The translations under genes and the position numbers were made by a program. From Luscinia megarhynchos (Eukaryota > Chordata > Aves > Passeriformes > Turdidae), in the NCBI GenBank assembly GCA_034336665.1, contig CM067589.1, positions 2,819,290 through 2,883,289 of the forward strand: DNA of 64,000 bases, in the 5' to 3' direction. The notes under the pieces are model-generated. The model searched no databases and had not been told where the DNA came from. It saw only the letters and a program-made list of their open reading frames with translations. The first letter of the stretch is position 1. Each line of letters starts with the position of its first letter. Shown here piece by piece: positions 51,501 to 63,900 of the stretch.

Positions 51501-54500
51501 TTATATTGCAAACCCACAATCTTGATGATGTTGTTGATTTCAGCATTTTCCATAATCTGAAAGAGATTACACAGAATAAAAACTTGTCTTTCAGACTCAA
51601 AATGTAGCTCAAGAAAGTATAAAGTTATCCATAAGTGAATCACTGGCTGAGTTCTGTCCTGCTGGTGTTTTTTTGCTGTTTAGAAACTTGTAATTTCTAA
51701 TGGTTAAATTATTCTAGATAATTCCAAACATTTTCCAATCCACAACATGAAGAGTATCCCCTCAGGCAAATCACTGAACAGGACTTAAATCAATATTCCT
51801 ACTTAACCAGTGAGGCAGGCTCAAGGTGAGGGAAGACTCAGGTGTTTAAGACACTGCTCCTTGGAGTTCCAGTACTCCAGGTGCAGCTGCACCGACTCAT
51901 TGCACAAATCACACCACACCTTCCAACACGTAAGTGTAACCATTTTCCAACCAACCTGCTTATGAGAAGCTTCCCTGACATTGAGGATTTTCCCACGAAG
52001 AGGAAATACTCCATATTTGTCTCTACCAACCACTCCCAGACCAGAGACAGCCAGAGTTTTGGCTGAGTCTCCCTCAGTCAGGATCAGTGTACAATCTAGA
52101 GAATTCTTGCTGCCTAAAAAAAGAAGAAAATCGAGTCAGTTTTCTACTTAAGAAATGAAATCCAAGGCTGCACATTCACGACTGAACAAGTATAAATAAT
52201 CTTTTAACGCAGTTTTTTTGGCACTGCACAGAGTATATGGGGATAATCATAGTAAATGGGACTGCAAAATGAGAGTAAAACTATAATGACAGGTTTTGTC
52301 TTCTCACTTTTCCTTAGGAGACAAATCTTTTGTTTAACAAACAAGTTTTAACTGTTTTTGAGGATATCAAACACTTACCAGCATCGTTGGCATCATCCAG
52401 TTTAGGAACACCCTTAATCTTGGAGTGTTTCACAGCTGAACATTTCTTATTTAGCTGGTTCTGAGCTTTAAATTTTACCCAATTTAGGATACTTTCAACA
52501 ATGCCACAGCCAATTGCCTGCAATACAAAACCCAATCCAAAGTTGTGGGAAAAGCTTCAACAATGACAGAAACGTTTGTTACATATTTTTCACAGACATC
52601 TTGACTGTATACATCAGGACTTACTCCTTTAATGAATTTTTCACTCAGTTTACAGGTAGAGCCAAAGTTCTTTGACTGCAGAGTCATGTTCTCCTTAGTC
52701 TGAGAGTCAAAGGTTGGGTTTTCAATTAAGGCATTCACAAAAATCCACATGTGGTTCTTCACCTGTAAAATACAACAAGGATCACACACTGTACAGGCAC
52801 AGCTCACTTGTCAATCACACAGTGAGGGAACACTCAGTACTGCAGGGTTTGGAATTTTCATAGACACTTTGTTAATTTTGAACAGCTAATGAATACTCAT
52901 GAACAATGTTAGATGATTTGGGATGTCAAGGAATTGGCATCTCTCCACCTCAATAGGTGATATCTAACAGATAATAATGAGGTTTAGTGCATCTACACTG
53001 ACTTGAGTGACTACAAAAACATTGCTCAAGCAAAGGGAAGTGAATTGGCTTAAACTGGACAACATGAGACTTCCATAATTAGCAATCTTATATATGTTGT
53101 CTGTACAATGGAAATGTGCTATTTAATTAATGCAGTTATGCATTAAGCTGAAGTTACAAATTGCAGTAATGTTCAATATTCTGATATTTTACCTGGAAAG
53201 GCTTCACTCCAACTCCATTTTTGTTCTTCTTTTTCACAACATCAATGATCTTGGTCACGAGCTGGTCAGCCACATAATCGACATGTCTGCCACCCTGAGG
53301 AAAATGGGACAAGGATCTGAGACTGAGGCCACTAAACCCACAAAACTATAAGTATCTATTTAAAACGTCAGGCACATTCTTTGCAACATTAAAGTATTTT
53401 TCATTAATATATATACACTTGCAAATAGCAAAGAATATTAATGTTGAAGAATATGGCACTAGACACACTAAGGAGTTACCTTTGTGGTGGCAATGCTGTT
53501 AACAAAGCTGACTTGCTGGAAGCCTTTTTCACTCAAAGTCAAGCACACTTCCCATCGGGAATTGACTTCCTCATGGATAACTTTGAGTGCATTCCCAGTT
53601 TCATCGACCTTGTCCTTCAGATAGAGGTCCACATAGCTGCGGAATCCTTTCACCTGCACACAGATGAGAGCAGACAACTGGTTGATAACAGCTCCTATAA
53701 ATACTTAATTCACATTCTCCTGCAAAGCAGGTGCAGAAATCCCTCCTGCACATCTTCCTTTGCTCTGTGTGATGACAGGAATGGGCTCAACAGAATCTCA
53801 TTGGTTAAATGGCACAAAAAAATGCAGATATTTGTCTTTCTTTTCAATGCTTACTTACAGGTAGCCTCTGTCCATTCAGGAAAACTTTGACATCCTTTGT
53901 GGATCCAGCAATATCATAGGCTCTTCGAGACATCAGTGCTACAATGTCCTTATCCAGAATAGTCATTTTGAATTTGGACAGATCAGGTTGGAAAGTGACA
54001 CAGGTGTAATCATCTCCATCAAAGTATTTCAGCTTCATTTCTCCAGCCTTCCCCATATTATCTGTCCAAGTCTGAGGAAAGGAGCCTTGGTGAGTTGCAA
54101 GTCAAACACACACAAGTATCTACCTTAGTTTTTAAAAGCAGTAAGATGGTTTATGTGTTTTAGATACTTTTAAATTAAACATAACTCTGGCTAAAAAACA
54201 GATTCTGATGCTGTCTGCTAATTTCATTATTCCTTTGAATTATATTTGGTGGATCAAATTTACTCTAATCACAGTGAATTGACTGTAACATGTGCCTAGA
54301 GTTTTGAAACAAAACCTGAGGGTCTGTCTCATTTGAAAACCTCAGGTACAAACTCCCTGAAAAGTGCTCCTACCTGCTTGAATAACTTTTTGTATTCACG
54401 ACATCCAGTTTCCACAGTAAATTTTGTGCTGAATATGTTGCACAGTTTGGCTCCATAACCATTTCTCCCCCCTGGAATTGGAAGGAACACAGACTTGTGT

Positions 54501-56903
54501 TATTATCTTTGTCCAAAGACATCCAAAAGAATGCAAGAAAAACTGGAGTTTGTTAACGTCAGCCCAATCCAAAGACAACTGTCAACAAGCAACAATATTC
54601 TATAAGCTCAGTATGCAACTACAAACTTTGATTTAATTAGGGTTTAAGAGATTATTCAAAGACAATTTTCCTTGTTCTCATGTTTGCACTGTTATTACGA
54701 TTAAGCAGAGCACAGAGACTTGATAGATTCAGAATGCCATTTTCATAGAATCACAGAATGGTTTGGAAGAGACCTTTAAAGCCCATCCAGTCCCACTTTC
54801 TGCCACAGGCAGGGACACCTTCCACTAGCCCAGCTTGCTTCAAGCCCTCTCCAACCTGTCCTTGGCCACTTCCATGGATGAGGCAGCCACAGCTTCTCTG
54901 GACAACCTGTGCCAGGGCCTTGCCACCCACAGAGAGGAACTTCTGTATATCTCACCTACATTTCCCCTCTTTCAGTTTCCACACTGCATCAAGGACCACC
55001 TTCCCACCCCTTTCTAGTTCATGTCACACACTAAGAGCTGCTCAGAGATATTAGTGCATATCTGAGCCTTCCCCACCTGTGACTTTCTTCTCATTGTCAT
55101 CGTAGTTGCTGGATGTCAGCAGCTGTCCAAAGATCAGAGCAGGCACATAGACCTTCTCCACTTTGTGTTCAACAACTGGGATACCTTTCCCGTTGTTCCA
55201 CACACTGATTGTGTTATTCTCTCTGGGGAGGGAAAGAAAAATCTGTTTTTAAAGCTGCAAATGGCTTAGCTGTGAAAGAAGTCACTGAAAAGCTCTGGGG
55301 AAAGGCACCAGGAACAAATCTGTGCTCAGCAAGTGCAGCAGCTGCCAGCAGAGGGGGGACAGGCAACACAGAAATACCCAGATCTGCACATGCCGGCTCT
55401 GAAATGGACCCACACACAAAACCCTCTGCCTGTGCTCAATCAGGATGAAAAGGGAGAGGAAGTGGAAAACAAGAGCAATGAAAGAGCAGCCATTTCCCCA
55501 GTCAGCCCGCTGAACAGGGGAAACAAAGCAGAGAAAGGCTTCCACAACTGGTGAATTAAATTTGGGCTGTCTCAGATCAGCCCTGCAGTGCCACCTCAGC
55601 TCAGCTCAGCTAAAGGCAACGAACAACAATGAAACCAAACTCACAAACTTACACATCAATTGTGACTTTAATGCACGACATGTTTTTATCCCTCTGCTTG
55701 TTGTCTGCGGCATTGACTAGAAAGGAAAGCGAATATTGTATTTTTATTACATTCTCAGCCAAGGGAAAATTATGGACTATGAAGTGTTCCAGTAGAATGA
55801 ACACAAAAACTCACTACAATGTTACTAATAATCATCTCAGCATGAAAATACTTTGCAAATTACAAATAGGAGTACAACAAGTTATCATGGAATTATGAAG
55901 GTTGGAAATGACCTCTGAATTCCTCCAGTGCAGCCATTAACATTAAAAGGGAGAATTTTGGGCAGAATGAAATCAGGTTTGTAATTGGATTTTTGAAAAT
56001 GTTATTTTCGTTTGTTTCCCATGAATGGCTTTCTATTAAGTAGTGCTAATAAGTTTTTGATAATTTATGTTCAGTTCCACTTTCTTCCATTCAACCCCCG
56101 TTAATAACCCATCACTCACAGACTCAACGGATCTGTCAGCTTACCCAGAATCTCATCAAAGATTTTGTACAAGCCAGGCACAAAGGTCACATCTCTGCAG
56201 TTGAGGCCAACGCCTTCATCATAAACCCACATTTGCTGGAAAAAAAAGAGAAGGAATTTGTAAGTGCCCAGGTACAGCCCCTCTTCTGTGCGATCCACTT
56301 CTAAAGTAGGTGTTTTGTGATTGAAAAGCAGATGTTTTGTGCTTTGTAAGCAGCTGCTAGTGACTCCTCGGGGGCTCAGCCCCGTTTCCCACTGCTCCTA
56401 CCTGGGTGACGAGCTCCACGGAACCGATGTAGGTGTCTGGCCGGAGCAGGATGTGCTCCAGCTGCGTCTTCTTCTGGTAGATGTGCTCCACCGAGAGCTT
56501 CTTGGGGCCATCGGCCTTGTTCAGACGGATGTTCTCGTCCGCGGGCTGTTGGGGAGAGGCAGCGGCGGTGAGGGAGGTGAACAAGGGGAACACGACGGGG
56601 CCAGGCCGGGGAGTGGGAGAGGGTCGGGATTGGGGAGGCGAAGAGAACCGGAATCGCAAAGGAGCGGGAAATCTGAGAGGGAAGGCTGAGGAAGCGGACG
56701 AGAGAAGAGCCCTGAGAGACCCTGAGGGGGGCTGCGAGGGACCCGGGGAGACCGTGAGGGGGCCCGGGGAGCACTGGCGGGGGCTGAGGGGGGGCCGGGA
56801 CTCTGAGGGGACGGCGTGGCGGGGGACCACAAAGCCCCGCAGGGTCGGGGGCAGCGGTCGCAGGACTCACCCGGAGAGGCGACGGGGACTGCGACAGCTC
56901 CAT
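39502..56903 (-). CDS. TOP2A: DNA topoisomerase II alpha
   Basis: Nuclear ATP-dependent enzyme that passes one duplex through another; needed for chromosome condensation and segregation. 35 coding exons, 1545 residues (human 1531, also 35 exons). From 5' to 3' the exons are: 56871–56903, 56402–56545, 56145–56235, 55653–55716, 55077–55222, 54374–54471, 53859–54071, 53480–53653, 53193–53294, 52625–52762, 52379–52517, 51956–52113, 51431–51556, 50876–50986, 50677–50782, 50214–50323, 49389–49481, 48810–48924, 48391–48512, 47670–47819, 47142–47373, 46879–47013, 46577–46777, 45826–46021, 44487–44578, 44147–44299, 43942–44025, 43645–43842, 42627–42732, 42208–42351, 41645–41789, 41452–41513, 41209–41328, 40051–40250 and 39502–39639. 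Visible motifs: ATPase domain GGRNGYGAKLCNIFS, TOPRIM EGDSAKTLAVSG and DQDGSHIKG, and catalytic Tyr805 (SPRYIF, codon 47687–47689). The acidic/basic C-tail ends EESSEDDIF. One surplus C at 47715–47717 shifts frame nine codons before Tyr805, yet flanking phases fit only without it. Confidence 0.97.
39772..39962 (+). mobile_element. CR1 LINE 3' fragment in the last TOP2A intron
   Basis: Contains GGTTGGGCACTGCCCAGGCT, TTTGGACAACGCTCTCAGGC and GATCCCTTAGGTCCCTTCCA, the usual CR1 3' end in forward orientation. It lies in intron 34 of TOP2A, antisense to the gene. Confidence 0.85.
50584..50645 (-). mobile_element. Short CR1-like 3' remnant in a TOP2A intron
   Basis: GGAAGAGACCTGGAGGACAT followed by CCAGTCCAAATCC resembles the CR1 3' end read in reverse. 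It is short and diverged, hence tentative. Confidence 0.5.
54743..54950 (-). mobile_element. CR1 LINE 3' fragment in a TOP2A intron
   Basis: Begins TAGAATCACAGAATGGTTTG and continues with GGCAGGGACACCTTCCACTA and CAGCTTCTCTGGACAACCTG, the clearest CR1 copy in the window. Reverse orientation, same sense as TOP2A, truncated at its 5' side. Confidence 0.93.
55884..55945 (-). mobile_element. Short CR1-like 3' remnant in a TOP2A intron
   Basis: TCATGGAATTATGAAGGTTG followed by GAAATGACCTCTG resembles the first 50 or so bases of a reversed CR1 3' end. Diverged. Confidence 0.6.
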
Positions 56904-57180
56904 GGCGATGGCAGCGGCAGCGGCTGAGGCTGAGGCGGCGATAGCGGCTGAGGCGGCGAGGGCAGCGCCAACGTCCCCTTCAAACCTCCGCTCGTCCCGC
57001 CGAAACGCGCAGCCAATCCCCGCTCGCGGCTCCCTGCGCTCCGCCAATCGCAGCCGGGGGCGGGCACGCGGCAAAGCGCTCCGCTCGCCCTCCGACCAGT
57101 CAGAGGCCGCGCCGCGCGTTCAAACCGACCAGTCGAGAGGGAGAGCGGCGAGATGGGCAGCAGGACTGGCCAATAGAGGA
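56904..57180 (-). promoter_or_regulatory. TOP2A: TOP2A promoter
   Basis: GC-rich block upstream of the TOP2A start. CCAAT on the + strand (inverted relative to the gene) occurs at 57013–57017, 57044–57048 and 57170–57174. Multiple inverted CCAAT boxes bound by NF-Y are characteristic of mammalian TOP2A. TTTGAA, the CHR motif of G2/M genes, occurs on the minus strand at 56979–56984 and 57119–57124. A GCGCGTTTCGGCGGG E2F/CDE-like stretch lies at 56995–57009. Motifs are seen; their use is inferred. Confidence 0.7.
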
Positions 57181-57224
57181 GCGGGGGGGGCGCCGAGGCT
57201 GCAGTTTGCCGTTGGTGGTGGGAT

Positions 57225-57520
57225 GTACTGGGACACACTGGGATGTGCTGGGACACACTGGGATGTACTGGGATACGCTGGGAAGCCCTGGGCGCACACT
57301 GGAATACACTGGACAGAGCCACTGGGGTACTGCTACACACTGGGAAAGCGTCAGGGACTCACTGGGACACTGGACAGACCCTGTGCACGCACTGGGATAC
57401 ACTGGGAATCACTGGGAAACACTGGACAGACCTTGGATACCCACTGGGATACACTGGGAAGGCCTCGGGAACCCACAGGAATACACTGAGCAAGATCGGG
57501 CAACCCACTGGGATATACTG
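57225..57520. repeat. CTGGGA-type minisatellite upstream of TOP2A
   Basis: More than twenty ACTGGGA steps with ACTGGGATACACTGGGAA-like units at irregular spacing. It lies between the TOP2A promoter and the 3' end of the collagen gene and shares its core with the array at 6365–6690. Confidence 0.85.
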
Positions 57521-57995
57521 GAACACACTGTGCTCTGGGACCAAAACACAGACCTCACTGGCATGGAGACCTGTGGCAGGGTGTCCCCTCCCAGTTACTG
57601 CCAACCCCAAGGGGACAGGAGCCCGCTCCCAGCCCCTTCAGTCCCTCTTCCCATCCCCGGGTGTGTCCTATCAGCCCCTTGCTGCAGCCGGCCATGTCCC
57701 CCCAGAACAAAGCACAGTGTCATAAAAAACATAAAAAGCATAAAAACCAACATTTTTGTATCTTTATTTCTGCGTGGTGACCCTGTTGGCTCCAGTGGGG
57801 GTGGGATGCTGCGGGCACAGCCTGGCATTGCCCCACGGCACAGGGATCTGTGTGATGGCACAGCCTGGATGCGGACCCGGTGTCCCTTCAGTGCTCTGGC
57901 ACAGCTCCAGCACTGCCCGTGGTGCTCCCAGGAGCATTCCCCAGCCACACAGCACTGGAGGAATGCCTGGAGCGCGTGGTTGGGGGTCACCGCTG
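57521..57995 (-). other. 3' untranslated region and poly(A) signal of the multiplexin gene
   Basis: On the minus strand AATAAA occupies 57763–57768, about 230 bases past the stop codon. This implies a short 3' UTR ending near 57745. The 57521–57745 remainder is intergenic with nothing recognised except an ATAAAAA-rich patch at 57721–57748. Confidence 0.65.
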
Positions 57996-60900
57996 TCACC
58001 ACATGTGCCGGTAAGGAAAAGCCACCTCGATGCAGAGCACGGCCAGCGGCGTGGAGCAGTTGTGCCGGTGCCCGGCCAGCAGCCGGCCCTCGGCCAGGGC
58101 ACTGGCCATGCCCTGGGCTGTGCCAGAGCCGCGCCAGCCCTGGCAATCCCACCGGCGGGCGTGGCCGCCCCGCGGTGTGGAGCCGTGCCAGGCCAGCTGC
58201 TGGGGCCTGTGGGTGGGGATGGGGTGAGAGGGGCTGGGGGCACCCTGGGGCTGCCCTGCTCTTCTGCAGGGACCCAGCACAGACCCCCCAGTGCAGCTCC
58301 CACACAGGGGCACCCATCAGGACCCTCATCCCCACTCACCAGAGGGGATCCGTCAGGACGTTGCGCCCATTGAAGGAGTAGATGGGACCCTGCAGGGCAG
58401 CACCAGACTGACCCCCAAAGAGGGAGCTCCAGGACTTGGCCAGCAGCTGCCCCTGTGGGCACGAGCCGTGGTGCTGAGCCAGGGGCCAGGGGAATGCTTT
58501 TGTCCCCACCACGTGAGGGCAATAACATCCTCTTGGTTCTGCCAGCTCCCCAAAAACCCTGAGCACAGCCCAGGTGCAGCAGCCCCAGAGCAGGGCTGGG
58601 GGTTCCCCACCTGCTGCAGCTCGTGGGGCTGTGAGTCTGCCACCCACAGCCCCCTGGGGACAGGGTACCTGCCTTCAGGTTGACGATGGGGAGGGTCCTG
58701 TCCGTCCTCTTGACGATGGACACCAGGTGCTGGGTGGGGGCTGACAGGAAGGCTCGGAAGGTGCCGTAGAGCCCGGCCTCCTGTGACTGCCGGTAGCACT
58801 GCAGGTCAGCGCCCCGGATCCCGCTCATGTCGCCGGACAGGGGCACGTTGAGGGCAGCCAGGCGGAGCTGGGGGTGCCAGGGAGCAATTGAGGTCTCTGT
58901 GAGCCCCTGGCAGTGCTGGCCAGGATTGGGGGTACCCATGGCACCTCTCCCATGACTGGCCACTCATCCCCACCCTGGGGCCAGGCATTCCTTACGGATG
59001 GGATCCGTGGGGCGATGGTGGTTGGCAGAACCTGGGGCAACCCTTGTTCCTCCTCCTTCTGGATCTGCAAAAATACAGCTCAGGTCAGTCTGGGGACAGC
59101 CATCCATGTGCCATGAGTGGGGGGCACCCTCCCCAGATCAACACAACCCCAGGGTCTGCTCATGCTGAGCTGACACTGCCCTGCTCATCCAGCCCAGTCC
59201 CATGGCACATCCCTCCCAGCATGGCCAGACCCTCATCAGGGCTCACCAGTGAGTCTGTTGGAGACTGCATGGGTGACAGAATGTTGGGACCTCTTGGCTG
59301 CACCCTCTTTGCCTCCTGGATGGAGAGGTGGAAGAAGAGGGAGAGAACAGTCCTGTGTGGTCTGTCCCCTCCATCATGCAGAGGAGGGCTCTGGTTGGAC
59401 CCTGCAGCTCCTGCACCCCTCACCTGGTACTGTGGGGTGGAGGCAGAAGGGTCATCACCAGCCAAGAACGACTTCGGATCCTCCAGCTGCTCAACGACAC
59501 GAGCAGAGGGACAGGTTAGGGGGAATCCTGTCCTTCCTGGTGATCTGTTGCCCTAGTGCCAAATCCAGCCCTGCATCCTGCCCCCCCCAGCCCTGCCAGG
59601 GCCCCCTCACGGTACCAGGAGGCGGCTCCAGCCAGTGGGGGTCCGGAGGAAGGCGCTGCTCCCCTCCCGCACATAGACCAGACTCCCCTCGGGCACGGCT
59701 CTGCTGGCCTTCACCATCAGCTCCTTGGACTTGAAAACCCACGTCTGGCGCTGGGGGAATGCAGAGGGTGAGGATCCTGCTGTGGGGTAGCGGGGGCAGC
59801 TGGGGGGGTTTGCAGCCTGGACTCACCCGCAGATCAGCGCGGGAGTCCGCTGGCTCTGTCTGAGGGACACCAGCATCTGGAGAGCCCAGAGATGATGGGG
59901 GGTCACAAGGTGTCCCAGCATAGGGCCTGGATCCTCCCGTGGGAGCTGGCCCCACAGGGATGAGGTGGGAGTGGGTGGCAGAGCCAGCAGTGGTGCCAGG
60001 GACCCGTGCTGCTCCCAGGAAGGGAGGCAAGGCTTCAGGAAAGGTGTCTCCAAGGAGACTGGAGCCCCCGAAGCAGCAGGGAAATGCCCTCACCTGATGG
60101 CCAGCTGCGGTCTGCAGAAGCCTGTGAGGGCAAACAGAGCCTGTGTCTGCTGCTGGGCACAGGGAGAGGGACGGGGACACTCTTGGGGACAGCGAGGCCG
60201 TGGCTTACCGGCTGCTTGCAGGGCGGCTGGGCATGCATGGGGTGCACCCTCTGGAACCAAAGACAGGCAGGTTTGGGGGGACCCTGGTGCTGTGCACACT
60301 CACACGTGTGTGTGCTCTGTCACAGGTGTGTGCACACAGTGCTGGGCCTTACATTGAGGTAGAGGAGACCCGGTGGGCCGGGGGGGCCGGGGGGCCCAGG
60401 GGGGCCGGGGTTCCCGGGGGGACCTCGAAGACCCTGCAGTAGAATGATGTGGAGATTGCACTGGGCTGTTTTGGTGCTGCCTTTTAGAGGGGCAGCTATG
60501 ACATGCAATTGATCTCCCCCATGCTTCCCACTCCTGTCCCCTCCCAGGGCTGAATGTCCCAGGCTGGGGCAGCGCAGAGCCCGGCCAGTCAGGGACTCTC
60601 ACGTGGGGGATGATCGCTCCGTAAATCTCTGGTTCCTCTCTGCTATCCTGCAAAGGAAGAGGGAGAAGATTGAGACTGATCTCCATCCTCCATCTCTCCA
60701 TTTTCTACTTTCTTCTTCTCCTTCCTCCACCCCATTTGGGACTGTGGGTCCTGTGGGGTTGCCAGTGGGGTGAACCACGTCCCCGAGGCTGGGCTGGGGT
60801 CCCCAGGCACCCCTTACCCTGGCCACTCACCGTCTGGTACCTGTTGATGGACCCCCAGGAGCCAGGCTGGCTGCCAGTGCTGGGCAAGGGGAGGTGGCCA

Positions 60901-63900
60901 GGTTTGCATCCATGTTCCCCATAGCAGCAGCCCTGGGTGAGCCAGGAGAGAGGCAGGATTAGAGCCTGTGCTGTGTCTGGGTGGTGGGAATGGGGTGTCC
61001 TGGGGATGTTTATGGGTGGCACAGGTGTTCACACGTGTTCCTCTGCTTGTGCCATGGTGTCCCTCATCCCCCCCCCTATGCCCTGGGGTGAGGTGAAGGG
61101 CATTGGGGGAGCAAAGTCAGCATGGAGGGCTCAGGGTGTGCCCTGACCCCCCCCAGCCCCTGAGCCAGCTTCCCCCACACTGCTGCTCATGGCTACAAAC
61201 CGGCTCTCCAGGGTCACCCTTCTCTCCCTGGAAAGGAAGTGAGAGATCCTGTCAGTGCCCAGCTCTGGGGGTCCCCAGGCCTCCCAACCCCCCAGGCAGT
61301 GCTGTGCCCCACAACCAGGGCACCACAACCATGGAGCTGTTTGGTCAGGGTGCCCAAGCCCCTGCTCCAGGACCCCTGCCCATGGTGCCACTGCCCAGCT
61401 CACCTTGGGGCCCGTCAGCCCGGCCAATCCACGGTGTCCAGCGTGGCGTGAGTCACACTGCAAGGAGACGACGTGTGGGGTGACACTGGGGTGCCCTCTC
61501 CCTAGGAGCCACAGCCTGGGACCCCCTACTCACCCTGTAGTCCCCTGGTGGTCCTGGTGGCCCCATGGGGCCGGGCATGCCCGGGGACCCCGGCTCTCCG
61601 GTCCGGCCAGGGCTCCCTGGCATGCCTGGCAGCCCATACTCGCCCTTCTCACCCTGAGAGCAGAATGGCACAGGGTGGTGAGCGTGGAGTTGAGACCCTG
61701 GGCCCCACAGTGGCAAGATTGGGGCAGCCCTGGAGTGCTCTGAGGGCTTGGCAATGGGGCTGACCCCCATAGCAGGACGAGAGGCTGGTGAGCTCAGGTA
61801 CCCCATCCCACCCCAGAGCCATGGACAGGCTGGGTTGGGACCCCCTTACCTTTGATCCTGGGAATCCTGGCTCCCCTCGGAGCCCTGGTTTGCCAGGGAG
61901 TGATGCAGATCCTGGGGGACCAGGAGGTCCTTCGTGCCCGGGCACCCCGGGGGGACCCTGAGGCCCTGGGAGCCCGGGTGCCCCTGGGGGTCCGTCTGGC
62001 CCAGCTGAGCCTGGAGATCCTGGAAGTCCTTCAGCCCCAGGGAAACCAGGTGGCCCCACAGCTCCTGGGGGGCCTGGGGGTCCTGGCTTTCCCTCCCGCC
62101 CAGGGGCCCCCTGGGGGCCATCGTGGCCTGGGTAGCCGGGGGGTCCGGGCATGCCGGGCAGCCCGGGGGGACCTGGGGGTCCTGGGTTTCCCACAGGGCG
62201 GGAGACTCCCAGCTGCTTGTCAGGTTGTAGGGAGAGAGGAGGGGGAGCAGAGTCAATGAGCTGCCGTGTCCCATCCCCTGGTCCCCCTGCCCACCCACAC
62301 AGCCACACGTCCCAGTCGTCCCCATCCCCGCCAGTCCTGCCGGGGACGGACCCCGCGGCCAGCGCCGGCATCAGCTGCCCTTGTTCCTGCTGCGGTGCTC
62401 ACCTCGTTCTCTGATCTCTCAGGGAGGGCAGCAGGCACGGGTGCGCCCCGGGCTCCCCAAGCGCCCGGGGGTCCCGGGGGCCCTGGTGGTCCCGGAGGAC
62501 CCGGAGGGCCCCGGGGACCCTGGTGACCTGGCTGTCCTGGGCTGCCGGCCTTCCCTCTCTCCCCTAAGAATCCGGGCTGGCCTCTCTCTCCAGGGAACCC
62601 TCGGTCACCTTTCTCTCCCTGTCGGGGAAATTCAGAGCCTGGCTCCACCTTCTGGCACTTTTCTCCACTGGAGCCCGCCACGGGCTCCTGCTGACGCCCT
62701 CCCTGGGGACATCTGAGTCACGTCTCAACCCAGACCCCAAAGCTAGATTCTAAATCCTGAGCAAAAAGGACAAAAGACCATTGGGATTTCGCACAGTGGG
62801 TCCCTGTGGGGGGACCACCGCACCTTTGGGCCGGGAGGGCCGGGAGGGCCGGGCCGCACGGGGCAGACGCAGCCGGAGATGTTGTGCACCTGGGGGGAGA
62901 GAGGGATGAACCGCGGGACCGGAGCCCCGACTGACGGGTCCGACACGGATGCTCCGCGCCCACCTCTCACCTGGAGGGCGGGGTCCGTCTCCGAGACCGA
63001 GGGGACCCTCCGGGGCAGTCCCTTCGCCGTCGTCTGTGCGGAGGAGAGGAGGGGCTGGATGCGGGATTCCTGAGCATCATCCCCATTCCCCACTCCCACC
63101 GTCCCCATCCCGTCCCGCCCTGCCAGCCGTGTCTTCCAGAGCCCCTTGCCCGAGTGTCCATCCCAGGTTGTCCCTGACACCTCTCCGGGGACCAGGACCC
63201 TTCCACCACCTGGATCTGCAGGAATTCCTCTTCCACTGCGCTCCCCTCAAAGATCTCCGGGGCGGCCGTGGGTCGGTGCTGCTGGGACAGACAGGGAATA
63301 TTCAGGGCTTGGGGGGATCCTGCGGGGCAGGTGGGGCCCTCCCCCAGTCGGGGCTGCCCTCAGCTCGGCGTGGGGACCCAACTGACTTCTTTCCAAGGGG
63401 GCAGAGGGAGCTGCGAGTTGCTCGAGGGTTGGAGCAGGGCGCGGTGCCCGGGCTGGTGTGTGCGAGCAGGGCACGGATAGGGGGAAGGACATAGCAAAGA
63501 GCCTGGCAGCAGCTGGGGAGTTTCGGGAGGGCTGGAGGAGCTGGAAAGGGGCCACTGCCCGGGGAAAAAAGCACCTGGCCTCGTGTGCGTGGCGGGGCAT
63601 GGCCTGACCCCTTCGCTGCCCCTCTGGAGAGTTGGTCCCGGCGTTTAGGGGCTGTTGCCAGAGGAGGTTTGCTCAGCAGCAGCTTCCCCACGGGCTCCAC
63701 GCTGGCGTCTGTGTCTGCAGGAGCAAAGGAGCACTGGGATGGAAGGTGGCAGGGCTGGAGGGAGACCAGGGTGGCACAGCACTCCCAGTTCCCAGAGCCT
63801 CCCACGGCCACAGCTGTGCCACCAGCACCCTCCACATGCCCCCTCCATGCCGAGGTGTAATTTGAGGTGCTGAAAGCCACGTCCCCATCCCGCCAAGCCT

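Noticed and set aside
39502..56903. TOP2A as a pseudogene because of the frameshift
   Set aside because: All 35 exons, their splice sites and the C-terminus are intact, introns are retained, and only one base is off. A decayed copy would show more lesions.
60353..62618. Gly-Pro frames on the + strand as separate genes
   Set aside because: Antisense of the collagen exons; GGNCCN on one strand gives Gly/Pro-rich readings on the other.
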